Assembly (NCBI RefSeq): GCF_946886695.1
Contig: NZ_CAMPJD010000043.1
Location: 1-42,847 of the forward strand
Length of the DNA stretch: 42,847 nucleotides
Direction of reading: 5' to 3'
From: an uncultured Pseudoxanthomonas sp.
GTDB lineage: Bacteria; Pseudomonadota; Gammaproteobacteria; Xanthomonadales; Xanthomonadaceae
Part shown: piece after piece, positions 31,830 to 39,872 of the stretch
Numbering within the stretch: position 1 is the stretch's first letter
Layout: each line of letters begins with the position of its first letter
The notes under the pieces: generated by a model
What the model was told of the DNA's origin: nothing
Databases searched by the model: none
What the model saw: only the letters and a program-made list of their open reading frames with translations
Translations under genes and position numbers: made by a program

Positions 31830-33980
31830 TCAGAACTTGCCGTAATACCCTTCCTTCAACGCGTCGAACAGGTTGGCGGCGGTGTGCATTTCGCCGTCGT
31901 ACTCGATCTGCTCGTTGCCCTTCACTTCGATGACGTTGCCGTCTTCCAGCTCGAAGCGGTAGGTGGTGTTCTCGAGATCGGCTTCCTTCACCAGCACGCC
32001 CTGGAAGGCGGCGGGGTTGAAGCGGAACGTGGTGCAGCCCTTCAGGCCCTGCTGGTGGGCGTAGCGGTAGATGTCCTTGAACTGCTCGTACGGGTAGTCC
32101 GTGGGCACGTTGGCGGTCTTGGAGATGGAGCTGTCCACCCACTTCTGCGCGGCGGCCTGCACGTCGACGTGCTCCTTCGGGCTGATGTCGTCGGCGGCGA
32201 TGAAGTACTCCGGCAGCTTCGCATCGGCGTCGTCCGAGAACGGCATGGCCTTCGGGTTGACCAGTTCGCGGTAGGCCAGCAGCTCGTACGACCAGACGTC
32301 GACCTTTTCCTTCGACTTCTTGCCTTCGCGGATCACGTTGCGGCTGTAGTGGTGCGCGAACGAGGGCTCGATGCCGTTGGAGGCGTTGTTGGCCAGCGAC
32401 AGGCTGATGGTGCCGGTGGGGGCGATGGAGCTGTGGTGGGTGAAGCGGCTGCCGACTTCGGCCAGCTCGTCCACCAGGTCCGGGGCGACTTCGGCCACGC
32501 GCTGCATGTAGCGGCTGTACTTGGCGTGCAGCACCTTGCCGGGGATCTCCTGGCCGACCTTCCAGCCGTCCTTCGCCATTTCCGGGCGCTGGCGCAGCAT
32601 GGCGGCGGTGACGGTGAACAGCTCGTCCATGATGGGCGCGGCGCCCTTTTCCTTCGCCAGGGCCAGGCCCATTTCCCAGCCGGCCACGGCCATCTCGCGG
32701 GCGATGGCTTCGGTGAACTCGCAGGAGGCCGGGCTGCCGTACTTGTGCTTGAGCATGGTCAGCGTGCTGCCCAGGCCCAGGAAGCCCATGCCGTGGCGGC
32801 GCTTGCGCAGGATCTCGGCGCGCTGCTGTTCCAGCGGCAGGCCGTTCACTTCGACCACGTTGTCGAGCATGCGGGTGAACACGCGCACGACTTCCTTGTA
32901 TTCCTCCCAGTCGAAGCTGGCCTGGTCGGTGAACGGGTTGCGCACGAAGGTGGTCAGGTTGACCGAGCCCAGCAGGCAGGCGCCGTAGGGCGGCAGGGGC
33001 TGCTCGCCGCACGGGTTGGTGGCGCGGATGGTCTCGCACCACCAGTTGTTGTTCATCTCGTTGACGCGGTCGATCAGGATGAAGCCCGGCTCGGCGTAGT
33101 CGTACGTGGACACCATGATCATGTCCCACAGGTGGCGCGCACGGATGTGGCCGTAGATCTTGCAGGCCACCAGACCGTCGTCGCGGACGATGTAGTTCTT
33201 GTGGGTGGGCCATTCGCGCCAGACCACCTGCGCGGCGTCCTCGACGTCGATGTCGCCCTTCTCCTTGATGTTCACCGGGAACACCAGCGGCCAGTCGGCG
33301 TCGGTGTCCACGGCTTCCATGAAGCCGTCGGTGATCAGCAGCGACAGGTTGAACTGGCGCAGGCGGCCGTCTTCGCGCTTGGCGCGGATGAAGTCCTTGA
33401 CGTCCGGGTGGGAGATTTCGAACGTGCCCATCTGCGCGCCACGGCGGCCGCCGGCGCTGGAGACGGTGAAGCACATCTTGTCGTAGATATCCATGAAGGA
33501 CATCGGGCCGGAGGTGTACGCGCCGGCGCCGGCGACGAACGCGCCGCGCGGGCGCAGCGTCGAGAACTCGTAGCCGATGCCGCAGCCGGCCTTCAGCGTC
33601 AGGCCGGCCTCGTGGACCTTGTCCAGGATGCCGTCCATCGAGTCCTCGATGGTGCCGGACACGGTGCAGTTGATGGTGCTGGTGGCCGGCTTGTGCTGCT
33701 GGGCGCCGGCGTTGGAAGTGATGCGGCCGGCCGGAATGGCGCCGCGGCGCAGCGCCCACACGAAGCGCTCGTACCAGTAGGCGCGCTTTTCCGGGGTGCC
33801 TTCGGCGTCGGCCAGGGCGCGGGCCACGCGCTGGTAGGTGCCATCGATGTCGGCGTCCAGGGCGTCGCCCTGCTTCGTCTTCAGCCGGTACTTCTTGTCC
33901 CAGATGTCCTGGGATGCCGGTTGCATGGGAATCAGGGCAGGCTGTTCCGTCTTGACCGCCTCGAGGCGCACCGTACTCAT
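31830..33980 (-). CDS. nrdJa: Adenosylcobalamin-dependent (class II) ribonucleotide reductase, large subunit NrdJa
   Basis: 716 residues, the usual size of the split form. TSTINCTVSG holds C105, one of the redox pair; ATNPCGEQPLPPYGACLLGSV holds the N322-x-C324-x-E326 catalytic motif, with C324 the thiyl-radical cysteine. TVSSAGGRRGAQMGTFEISH and SLANNASNGIEPSFA are family signatures. It reduces ribonucleotides with B12 as radical source, oxygen-independent. Its C-terminal redox tail is in NrdJb. AGGAGAA is about 10 bases before the ATG at 33980. A promoter and two NrdR-box-like sites lie upstream. No cobalamin riboswitch was recognised in the leader. Confidence 0.95.
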   Translation of the reverse strand: MSTVRLEAVKTEQPALIPMQPASQDIWDKKYRLKTKQGDALDADIDGTYQRVARALADAEGTPEKRAYWYERFVWALRRGAIPAGRITSNAGAQQHKPATSTINCTVSGTIEDSMDGILDKVHEAGLTLKAGCGIGYEFSTLRPRGAFVAGAGAYTSGPMSFMDIYDKMCFTVSSAGGRRGAQMGTFEISHPDVKDFIRAKREDGRLRQFNLSLLITDGFMEAVDTDADWPLVFPVNIKEKGDIDVEDAAQVVWREWPTHKNYIVRDDGLVACKIYGHIRARHLWDMIMVSTYDYAEPGFILIDRVNEMNNNWWCETIRATNPCGEQPLPPYGACLLGSVNLTTFVRNPFTDQASFDWEEYKEVVRVFTRMLDNVVEVNGLPLEQQRAEILRKRRHGMGFLGLGSTLTMLKHKYGSPASCEFTEAIAREMAVAGWEMGLALAKEKGAAPIMDELFTVTAAMLRQRPEMAKDGWKVGQEIPGKVLHAKYSRYMQRVAEVAPDLVDELAEVGSRFTHHSSIAPTGTISLSLANNASNGIEPSFAHHYSRNVIREGKKSKEKVDVWSYELLAYRELVNPKAMPFSDDADAKLPEYFIAADDISPKEHVDVQAAAQKWVDSSISKTANVPTDYPYEQFKDIYRYAHQQGLKGCTTFRFNPAAFQGVLVKEADLENTTYRFELEDGNVIEVKGNEQIEYDGEMHTAANLFDALKEGYYGKF

Positions 33981-34246
33981 GGTTGTGTTGTTCTCCTGAA
34001 AACGACTGGAACTATTCAATGGCTGTGGCGGGTGGGTAGCGGGCCCACCCCCGCGATTCACTGCGGGATGTTCATGGCGGACCCGGACGACGGAGACGGC
34101 GCCGCGGGCAGCCGCACAGGATGCGCCGCCCGGGTTGCCGGATTGTGGAAGTGGGACCTGCCATCGCCATGGTGCCCACTGCTTCCCTCGCCCTCATGCG
34201 CCAATCCCCAAAGGCGCCCGATTTCCCAAGCGCAAAGCCCGAAAAA

Positions 34247-34262
34247 ACACCAGTGCTTGGGT
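34247..34262 (-). promoter_or_regulatory. NrdR box 2 (weaker)
   Basis: Minus strand ACCCAAGCACTGGTGT. It keeps the outer AC...GTGT and the CAA of the published NrdR consensus acaCwAtATaTwGtgt. It lies exactly 15 bases from the second box, the usual tandem spacing. Confidence 0.5.
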
Positions 34263-34277
34263 CCGCTTCGTGCTGGA

Positions 34278-34293
34278 CCGCAACATCTTGTGT
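34278..34293 (-). promoter_or_regulatory. NrdR box 1
   Basis: Minus strand ACACAAGATGTTGCGG. The core CAAGATGTTG matches CwAtATaTwG except for two positions, and ACAC matches the left arm. It lies directly after the predicted -10 element and 15 bases from box 2, so NrdR bound here would repress nrdJa transcription when dATP is sufficient. Confidence 0.6.
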
Positions 34294-34308
34294 CCGCACG
34301 AAGCCGTC

Positions 34309-34337
34309 AAACTACGCCCGGGGGTGCCCCCTGTCAA
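34309..34337 (-). promoter_or_regulatory. Sigma-70-type promoter of nrdJa
   Basis: Minus strand TTGACA (34332-34337), then 17 bases, then TAGTTT (34309-34314). The spacing is ideal and the -35 is consensus; the -10 is weaker. The predicted start of transcription is near 34302, just before NrdR box 1, giving a leader of about 320 bases. Confidence 0.55.
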
Positions 34338-34418
34338 CCGGATTGACATGACAATTGCATGGCATCCACCCCACCGTCCGTCATCACGTCCCGGCACCGG
34401 ATGAGGGGCCGAAGGGGC

Positions 34419-34446
34419 TGAACTTCATTGCAGGTTTAGGGGTCCG
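34419..34446 (+). promoter_or_regulatory. Possible sigma-E-like promoter of the DegP-like gene
   Basis: TGAACTT (34419-34425), 16 bases, then GTCCG (34442-34446), compared with the RpoE consensus GGAACTT-N16-GTCTAA. The left half is good and the right half poor. Periplasmic DegP/MucD genes are often RpoE-controlled. Confidence 0.3.
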
Positions 34447-34523
34447 TCAGCAGACTCATTCAGGTTGAACGGGCGCCCTTCCGGCCCCACTCCCTTCCCG
34501 ACGCAACGACCTGCCGACCGACC

Positions 34524-35999
34524 ATGAAGAATGCGCTGCGCCCGTTTCCCACCCTACTGGCCCTGACCGCCGCCGCCGCGTTCGGCGGTTTCGCCGCCAC
34601 CGGCCTGAATGACCTGTTGCAGAAGCCGGCCCAGGCCGCTCCTGTCGCCGCAGCCGCGGTCCCGGCCGCCGCCGCCCTGCCCGCCACGGCGGACGGCCAG
34701 GCGCTGCCGTCGCTGGCGCCCATGCTCAAGCGGGTCACCCCGGCGGTGGTCAGCGTGTACAGCCGCCAGACCGTGCGGGTGGCCAGCCCGCTGGGGCCGT
34801 TCGGCGATGATCCGGTGTTCCGCCGGTTGTTCGGCATTCCCGACATGCCGCGCGAGCGGGTGGAGCGCGCACTGGGCTCGGGCGTGATCGTCGATGCCAC
34901 CCGCGGCTACGTGCTGACCAACCACCATGTGGTGGAGAACGCCGACGGCGTGTCGGTCACGCTGAGCGATGGCCGCCAGGTGGAAGCCGAGTTCATCGGT
35001 TCCGACCCGGATACCGACATCGCGTTGATCCGCATCCCCACCCAGGGCCTGACGGCGGTGCCGATGGCGAACAGCGACCAGCTGCAGGTCGGCGACTTCG
35101 TGGTGGCGATGGGCAACCCCTACGGCCTGGGCCAGACGGTCACCTCGGGCATCGTGTCGGCGGTGGGCCGCAGCGGCATCCCGGTGGCCGGCTACCAGAA
35201 CTTCATCCAGACCGACGCCTCGATCAACCCCGGCAACTCCGGCGGCGCACTGGTCGACCTGCAGGGCCGGCTGGTGGGCATCAATACCGCCAGCTTCAAT
35301 CCGCGCGGCAGCATGGCAGGCAACATCGGCCTGGGCTTCGCGATCCCGATCAACATGGCGCGCGGGATCATGGACCAGCTGATCGCCAACGACGGCGTGG
35401 TGCGCCGGGGCACGTTCGGGGTGGAAGCGCAGGACGTGGACGAACGCGTCGCCCGCGGCCTGGGCCTGGAGGCACCGCGTGGCGCGCTGCTCACGCGCGT
35501 CTACGCAGACTCCGCCGCCGCCGCCGCGGGCCTGCAGCCCGGCGACGTGGTGCTGGCCGCCAACGGCCAGCGCATCGACAACCGCGCCGCCCTGCACAAC
35601 TTCGAAGGCCTGCAGCCGGTGGGCGCGCGCGTGGCGCTGGAGGTACGCCGCGACGGCAAGCCGCTGCAGCTCAACGTGGCGTTGAAGGAAGGTGTGCGCA
35701 GCGCGGAAGGCGCCACCCTCGACGCACGCCTGACCGGCGCCACGCTGAAGGAACTGGACGAATCCGCACGCCAGATACTGCGCAGCCAGGGTGCCAACGG
35801 TGGCGTGCAGGTCAGCAACGTGACGCGCAACAGCCGCGCCTGGAACAGCGGCCTGCGCCCGGGCGACATCATCGTGGCGGGCAGCAGTGGCGAATTCGGC
35901 GACCTGCCCAGCTTCCGCGCCAGCTTCGAACGCAAACCCGAGCAGCTGGTGTTGCAGATCCTGCGAGGACGCGGCACCGGGCGCCTGCTGATGCGGTAA
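34524..35999 (+). CDS. Periplasmic serine protease, DegP/DegQ/MucD type
   Basis: 491 residues with a signal peptide (residues 1-25 and a helix before QKPAQAA). The trypsin-like domain holds the triad H135 (TNHHVV), D165 (TDIALIR) and S239 (NPGNSGGAL). Two PDZ domains follow at about 290-385 (GTFGVEAQDVDERVARGLGL) and 400-488 (GVQVSNVTRNSRAWNSGLRP). It would degrade or refold misfolded envelope proteins. The ATG at 34524 begins a typical signal sequence. It stands alone rather than next to rpoE as mucD does in many relatives. Confident of family, not of ortholog. Confidence 0.93.
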   Translation: MKNALRPFPTLLALTAAAAFGGFAATGLNDLLQKPAQAAPVAAAAVPAAAALPATADGQALPSLAPMLKRVTPAVVSVYSRQTVRVASPLGPFGDDPVFRRLFGIPDMPRERVERALGSGVIVDATRGYVLTNHHVVENADGVSVTLSDGRQVEAEFIGSDPDTDIALIRIPTQGLTAVPMANSDQLQVGDFVVAMGNPYGLGQTVTSGIVSAVGRSGIPVAGYQNFIQTDASINPGNSGGALVDLQGRLVGINTASFNPRGSMAGNIGLGFAIPINMARGIMDQLIANDGVVRRGTFGVEAQDVDERVARGLGLEAPRGALLTRVYADSAAAAAGLQPGDVVLAANGQRIDNRAALHNFEGLQPVGARVALEVRRDGKPLQLNVALKEGVRSAEGATLDARLTGATLKELDESARQILRSQGANGGVQVSNVTRNSRAWNSGLRPGDIIVAGSSGEFGDLPSFRASFERKPEQLVLQILRGRGTGRLLMR

Positions 36000-36002
36000 C
36001 GC

Positions 36003-36043
36003 GCGGTGACGGTGCGCGGGCATAACAGCCCGTTCACCGCCGT
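36003..36043. terminator. Hairpin after the protease gene
   Basis: GCGGTGA...GCGGGC / GCCCGT...TCACCGC is an inverted repeat starting just after the stop. There is no U-tract, so it may be a Rho-assisted or mRNA-stabilising hairpin rather than an intrinsic terminator. Confidence 0.4.
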
Positions 36044-36083
36044 GCATTAGAGTGGCCCCATCCCCCGCCCACAGGAGCCAACC

Positions 36084-36452
36084 ATGACCATGCCCACCAA
36101 TACCGATGCGCTGAAGTCCAACCTGGGCGAAGCCGGTTCGCATCTGGCGTCGGCCGCCGCCGCTGCAGGCGAAGCGATCAAGGGCGCCGCCAGCGCCGCG
36201 GGCGACGAACTTCGCCTGGGCAAGGCCAACGTGAAATCGGAACTGGCCGACACCGCGCTGTCCGGCATCGCCGCGGCTGAAGCCGGTGGTGGTGCTGCGC
36301 GCGAGCAGGTGGACGCGCTGATGGACAAGGGCCGCGACCTGATCGACAGCGCCGCCGACCTGATCCGCGAGCGCCCGCTCGCTTCGTTCGGCGTGGCCTT
36401 CGCGGCCGGCTGGATCATCGCCAAGCTGGCGCGCAGCGGCGGCGACAAGTAA
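36084..36452 (+). CDS. ElaB/YqjD-like DUF883 membrane-anchored protein
   Basis: 122 residues. A long helical, alanine-rich N-terminal part (SAAAAAGEAIKGAASAAGDE, AREQVDALMDKGRDLIDSAA) is followed by the family C-terminus RPLASFGVAFAAGWIIAKL, a single tail-anchor membrane helix. In E. coli YqjD and ElaB bind ribosomes and sit at the inner membrane in stationary phase. AGGAG is 7 bases before the ATG. It starts a three-gene cluster with the same layout as E. coli yqjD-yqjE-yqjK. Confidence 0.85.
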   Translation: MTMPTNTDALKSNLGEAGSHLASAAAAAGEAIKGAASAAGDELRLGKANVKSELADTALSGIAAAEAGGGAAREQVDALMDKGRDLIDSAADLIRERPLASFGVAFAAGWIIAKLARSGGDK

Positions 36453-36461
36453 GCCGACCGC

Positions 36462-36965
36462 GTGAGCGACGCGCCCCGCGAATCCGAAGCCGGTGCATCC
36501 GGCGACACGCCGCCACCGGATTTCGCCGACAGCCTGAAGCAGGTCGGCGCGGCCGGCCGTGCCGCGTACGGTTCGGCCAAGGGCACGGGCCGCGCACTGC
36601 GCGGGCTGGTGTCGGCGGATTTCGCACTGGCGCGCAGCGCCTTCGGCCGCGCCCTGGCATGGGCCTGCGTGGCCATCGTGTTCGGCGCTTCCGCCTGGCT
36701 GCTGGTGACCGGTGCGCTGATCGCACTGATGCAACGCTTTGGATTCTCCTGGCTGCAGTCGCTGTCGCTGGCGGCGTTCATCAGCCTGGCCATGACCGCG
36801 TTCGCGGCGTGGAAGGTGGGCCGCTACTTCGACTACACCGGCATGCACGCCACCCGTCGCCAGTTGGCGAAGCTGGGGCTGTTCGATGAGGACGAGGTAG
36901 TCGACGACGATCCCCCTCCCGGTACCGCGCATGATCCGCGCGCGGCCGATCACGGAGGGGCGTGA
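36462..36965 (+). CDS. YqjE-like phage-holin-superfamily membrane protein
   Basis: 167 residues. A GTG start is 9 bases after the stop of the preceding gene. ASADFALARSAFG-type amphipathic region, then two membrane helices (about 64-90, AWACVAIVFGASAWLLVTGA; about 95-120), then an acidic C-terminal tail (EDEVVDDDPPPG). The arrangement fits Phage_holin_3_6/YqjE. Despite the family name this is a chromosomal envelope protein and not a lysis gene. It ends TGATG, overlapping the next start by one base. Confidence 0.8.
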   Translation: MSDAPRESEAGASGDTPPPDFADSLKQVGAAGRAAYGSAKGTGRALRGLVSADFALARSAFGRALAWACVAIVFGASAWLLVTGALIALMQRFGFSWLQSLSLAAFISLAMTAFAAWKVGRYFDYTGMHATRRQLAKLGLFDEDEVVDDDPPPGTAHDPRAADHGGA

Positions 36966-37393
36966 TGCGCTTCGAACAGTTGCTGCAGCACGTGCAGCGT
37001 GCGGAACAGCGCGTCGAACTGCGCGCGACGCACACGCAGGTGCAGTGGATCACACTGAAGCAGTCATGGCGCGCAGGCTGGACGCCGGGGCGCATCGTCA
37101 TCGCGGGCGTGGTGAGCGGCTTCCTGGTGGGCCGCGCCGAACCGCTGCGCACGCTGACCGGTGCGCGCTGGATGCAGATGTTCACCGCCGTCTCCAGTTT
37201 CCTGGCCACCGCGCAGGCGGCCGCTGCTGCCGAGACCGCCGAGCAGGCTGCTGACACAGCGCAGGATGCGCAGGAGCAGGCCGAGGGCCTGGCCGACGAC
37301 GAACCGATGGTGGACGAGGCGTTCGACGAGGATGAGATCGTGGTGACCGCGCCGCGTCCGGCTGAAGCGGCGACCGAGCTGTCCGAGCGCTGA
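36965..37393 (+). CDS. YqjK-position membrane protein of unknown function
   Basis: 142 residues starting at ATG 36965, overlapping the previous stop (TGATG); a GTG three bases earlier is possible. MRFEQLLQHVQRAEQRVELR is amphipathic, IVIAGVVSGFLVGRAE and a later alanine-rich stretch may be membrane-associated, and the tail is very acidic (LADDEPMVDEAFDEDEIVV). Its place matches E. coli yqjK, but sequence similarity is not evident by eye. Confidence 0.75.
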   Translation: MRFEQLLQHVQRAEQRVELRATHTQVQWITLKQSWRAGWTPGRIVIAGVVSGFLVGRAEPLRTLTGARWMQMFTAVSSFLATAQAAAAAETAEQAADTAQDAQEQAEGLADDEPMVDEAFDEDEIVVTAPRPAEAATELSER

Positions 37394-37410
37394 GGCGCCT
37401 GCGGGCGCTT

Positions 37411-37541
37411 GTAGGAGCGACGTGAGTCGCGACCGCACGCACCAAGCCCTCCTTGCGCCGAACGTGGCCGGAAAAGGCAGCGGCCTGTCCGAAGTATCCC
37501 CGACCTCTGCCTCCTCCGGTCGCGACTCACGTCGCTCCTAC
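37411..37541. repeat. GTAGGAGCGACG REP doublet
   Basis: GTAGGAGCGACGTGAGTCGC at 37411 and its reverse complement GCGACTCACGTCGCTCCTAC ending 37541, outward GTAG heads at both ends, with a 79-base variable spacer. The same doublet recurs at 41253-41396 and 42093-42224. It occupies most of the gap before the permease gene. Confidence 0.9.
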
Positions 37542-37587
37542 AAGGGTCGCTGCACAATCGCGCATCCACCTTGGCGGCCGACTGCCC

Positions 37588-38688
37588 ATGACGACACCCG
37601 TTCCGACCGACGCGCCTCCCGCCGCGGCCACGACTCCGCCGCCGCCGCGCCCACGCGCCTCCACGCCGATGCTGGTGCTGGCCACGCTGGCCGTGGGCTA
37701 CACGCTGTGGGCGGCGCAGGACCTGCTGCTGCCCGTGCTGCTGGCGATGTTCTTCGCGCTGGTCGGCAATCCGATCATCCGCGTGCTGCGCCGAATCTAC
37801 GTGCCGCGCTTCCTGGGCGCGCTGGTCGTGCTGCTGGGCGGCATGGCCGCGACCGGACTGCTGGCGCACAAGATGCTGCCTTCGGCGATGGAATGGGCAC
37901 AGCAGGCGCCGCGCGAGATGCGCCAGCTCGCGCCCAAGCTGCGCGAACTGACCAAGCCGGTGCAGGACGCCAACAAGGCGGCGGAGAACTTCGCCAGGGC
38001 CGCCGGCGGGCAGACCGGCAAGCAGCCGCAGGTGGTGCACACCGCACCGCAGGACGAGCCCTACCGCAAGCTGCTGGCCACGCCGCGCTTCCTTGCATCG
38101 CTGCTGGCGGTGGTGCTGCTGACGTTCTTCTTCATGGTCTATGGGGAGAACCTGCAACGCAACGCGATAGCGCTGTTGCCGGGGCGGCAGCAGAAGAAGT
38201 TCACCGTGGAGATCCTCCATTCCATCGAGCGCGAGGTATCGCGCTACGTGCTGACCATCAGCATCATCAACACCGTGGTGGGCCTGGTGTTCGCCGGGGT
38301 GCTCTACCTGCTGGGGCTGCCACTGGCGGAGGCGCTGTTGTGGGGCACGATGGCGGCGCTGTTGAACTTCGCACCCTACGTGGGCCCGCTGATTGGGATC
38401 GTGGCGATGTTGCTGGTGGGGTTCATCAGTTTCGAGGAACCGTTCCAGTCGATGCTGCCGGCGGTGGCCTACCTGGTGCTGCACACGATCGAGGGCCAGA
38501 TCATCACGCCGATCATCCTGGGCCGGAGGATGGCGCTGTCGCCGCTGGTGCTGATCCTGGCGCTGATGCTGTTCGGCTGGCTGTGGGGGATCATCGGGCT
38601 GCTGTTGGCGGTGCCGCTGCTGGTGTGCGTGAAGCTGGTGCTGGCGCGGGTGGAAGGGATGGAAGGCTGGGCGCGGCTGCTGGAGTGA
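37588..38688 (+). CDS. AI-2E/PerM-family permease
   Basis: 366 residues with seven to eight predicted membrane helices, beginning at about 25-45 (MLVLATLAVGYTLWAAQDLL). The long hydrophilic region at about 110-165 and the late segments NFAPYVGPLIGI, LVLHTIEGQIITPIILGRRM and LSPLVLILALMLFGWLWGI are the hallmarks of the AI-2E transporter family (TqsA, YdiK, PerM), which includes exporters and Na+/H+ antiporters. The ATG at 37588 starts a proline-rich tail before the first helix. Substrate unknown. Confidence 0.9.
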   Translation: MTTPVPTDAPPAAATTPPPPRPRASTPMLVLATLAVGYTLWAAQDLLLPVLLAMFFALVGNPIIRVLRRIYVPRFLGALVVLLGGMAATGLLAHKMLPSAMEWAQQAPREMRQLAPKLRELTKPVQDANKAAENFARAAGGQTGKQPQVVHTAPQDEPYRKLLATPRFLASLLAVVLLTFFFMVYGENLQRNAIALLPGRQQKKFTVEILHSIEREVSRYVLTISIINTVVGLVFAGVLYLLGLPLAEALLWGTMAALLNFAPYVGPLIGIVAMLLVGFISFEEPFQSMLPAVAYLVLHTIEGQIITPIILGRRMALSPLVLILALMLFGWLWGIIGLLLAVPLLVCVKLVLARVEGMEGWARLLE

Positions 38689-39131
38689 GCGCTGCGTGCC
38701 TGAGCCCCTCTCCCTGCGGGAGAGGGGTTGGGGTGAGGGTTGACGAAGCCCGTGCCTCTGATCGACCCCTCAGCAGCACCACATCCGCCATGGCGTTTCA
38801 TTCGATGGGCTCGCCGGATGGGCCTTCTTTGTTTGAGCGTAGCGCCGCTCGCCGCGGGAGCCCCGGCACCACCGCCGGGGTTCCGAACGTATACACGCGT
38901 TTGCGCCGGCTTCCGGATTTCACCCGCCGTCGTCCCAGCGAACGCTGGGACCCATCTGCTCTCGCTTCAGGGGTTCTGGTGCTCAGGGGCAATGGATTCC
39001 AGCTTGCGCTGGAATGACGTGAAAGGGATCCGGCCTTGTAGAGCCTCACCCCAACCCCTCTCCCGCAGGGAGAGGGGCTCGATCATCGCCCATTGAAGGG
39101 TCGCCTCCCTCCCGGGTGTAAAATCCGGGCG
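38689..39131. repeat. Composite repeat region
   Basis: 443 bases without a gene. An inverted pair CCCCTCTCCCTGCGGGAGAGG (38704) and CCTCTCCCGCAGGGAGAGG (39056) flanks a second family: TCGTCCCAGCGAACGCTGGGA at about 38930-38950 and GGATTCCAGCTTGCGCTGGA at 38994, with a 40-base spacer. Two families are thus nested. A short frame across it is not a gene. Confidence 0.8.
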
Positions 39132-39872
39132 GTGAGCTTCCCCGTCCGCGCCATCACCCTCGACCTCGACGACACCCTGTGGCCGTTCGCCCCCATCGGC
39201 GTCCGGATCGAGCGCGTGCTGGACGACTGGCTGCGCGAACACAGCCCCGCCACCGCCGCCATGTTCCCCGTCGAACGCATGCGTGCCGTGCGCGAAGAAG
39301 TCTTCGCAGCCCATCCGCAGCACAAGCACGACCTCAGCATCCTGCGCCGGATGACGCTGGAACACGCGCTGCGCGAGAGCGGCGCCGACCTGGCCCTGCT
39401 CGATCCCGCGTACGAAACCTTCTACGCCGCCCGCAACCAGGTGGAGTACTACCCCGACGCCTTCGCCGCACTGGAACGCATCGCCGCACGCCTGCCGGTC
39501 GCGGCAGTGACCAACGGCAACGCCGACCTGCAGCGGATCGGCCTGGACCATCTGTTCGTCCACAAGATCCACTCGCGCGAGCACGGTGCCGCCAAGCCGG
39601 AGGCCAGCATTTTCCATGCGGCCTGCGACCTGCTCGGCGTGCCGCCGGGCGAAGTGCTGCACGTCGGCGACCATATCGAGATGGATGTCGTGGGCGCGGT
39701 GAACGCCGGGCTGCGCAGTTGCTGGATCAACCGCCCGGAAGACCATGGCGGGCTACCGCAGAGATGGCCGCACGACGCGCTGCGCCCCGACCTGGAATTC
39801 GCCACCCTCACCGCGCTGGCCGACTGGCTGGACGCCCACCCCGACTTCGCCACGGAAAATGCCGCCGCATGA
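39132..39872 (+). CDS. HAD-superfamily phosphatase (YigB/YjjG-like)
   Basis: 246 residues. Motif I is DLDDTLW with nucleophile D11 and D13; motif II is VTNGN (T127); motif III K155 (AAKPEASIF); motif IV GDHIEMDVVGA with D180/D185. The cap is the four-helix C1 type. Relatives YigB and YjjG dephosphorylate FMN or nucleotides. The start is GTG at 39132, two bases before which GGGCGG is a weak ribosome site; the in-frame ATG at 39093 is possible. It overlaps the next gene by 4 bases (ATGA), so the two are translated together. Confidence 0.88.
   Translation: MSFPVRAITLDLDDTLWPFAPIGVRIERVLDDWLREHSPATAAMFPVERMRAVREEVFAAHPQHKHDLSILRRMTLEHALRESGADLALLDPAYETFYAARNQVEYYPDAFAALERIAARLPVAAVTNGNADLQRIGLDHLFVHKIHSREHGAAKPEASIFHAACDLLGVPPGEVLHVGDHIEMDVVGAVNAGLRSCWINRPEDHGGLPQRWPHDALRPDLEFATLTALADWLDAHPDFATENAAA

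Larger units (their letters stand above)
33981..34523. other. Regulatory gap between nrdJa and the DegP-like gene
   Basis: 543 bases between divergent genes. The nrdJa side holds a -35/-10 pair and tandem NrdR-like boxes; the protease side holds a possible extracytoplasmic-sigma promoter. The section 34000-34240 (nrdJa leader) holds no gene and nothing else I recognise. Confidence 0.6.

Noticed and set aside
33981..34240. Cobalamin riboswitch in the nrdJa leader
   Set aside because: No B12-box-like conserved core was seen; B12 enzymes are not always so controlled.
31443..34346. A 967-residue open frame opposite nrdJa
   Set aside because: It mirrors the codon structure of nrdJa on the other strand; its product is valine/alanine/arginine-rich with no domain.
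34554..36953. A 799-residue open frame opposite the protease and YqjD/YqjE-like genes
   Set aside because: Histidine/arginine/alanine-rich shadow of well-supported genes; no domain.
36462..36965. Holin-like protein as evidence of a prophage
   Set aside because: The neighbours are YqjD/YqjK-like chromosomal genes; no lysin, terminase or tail gene is present.
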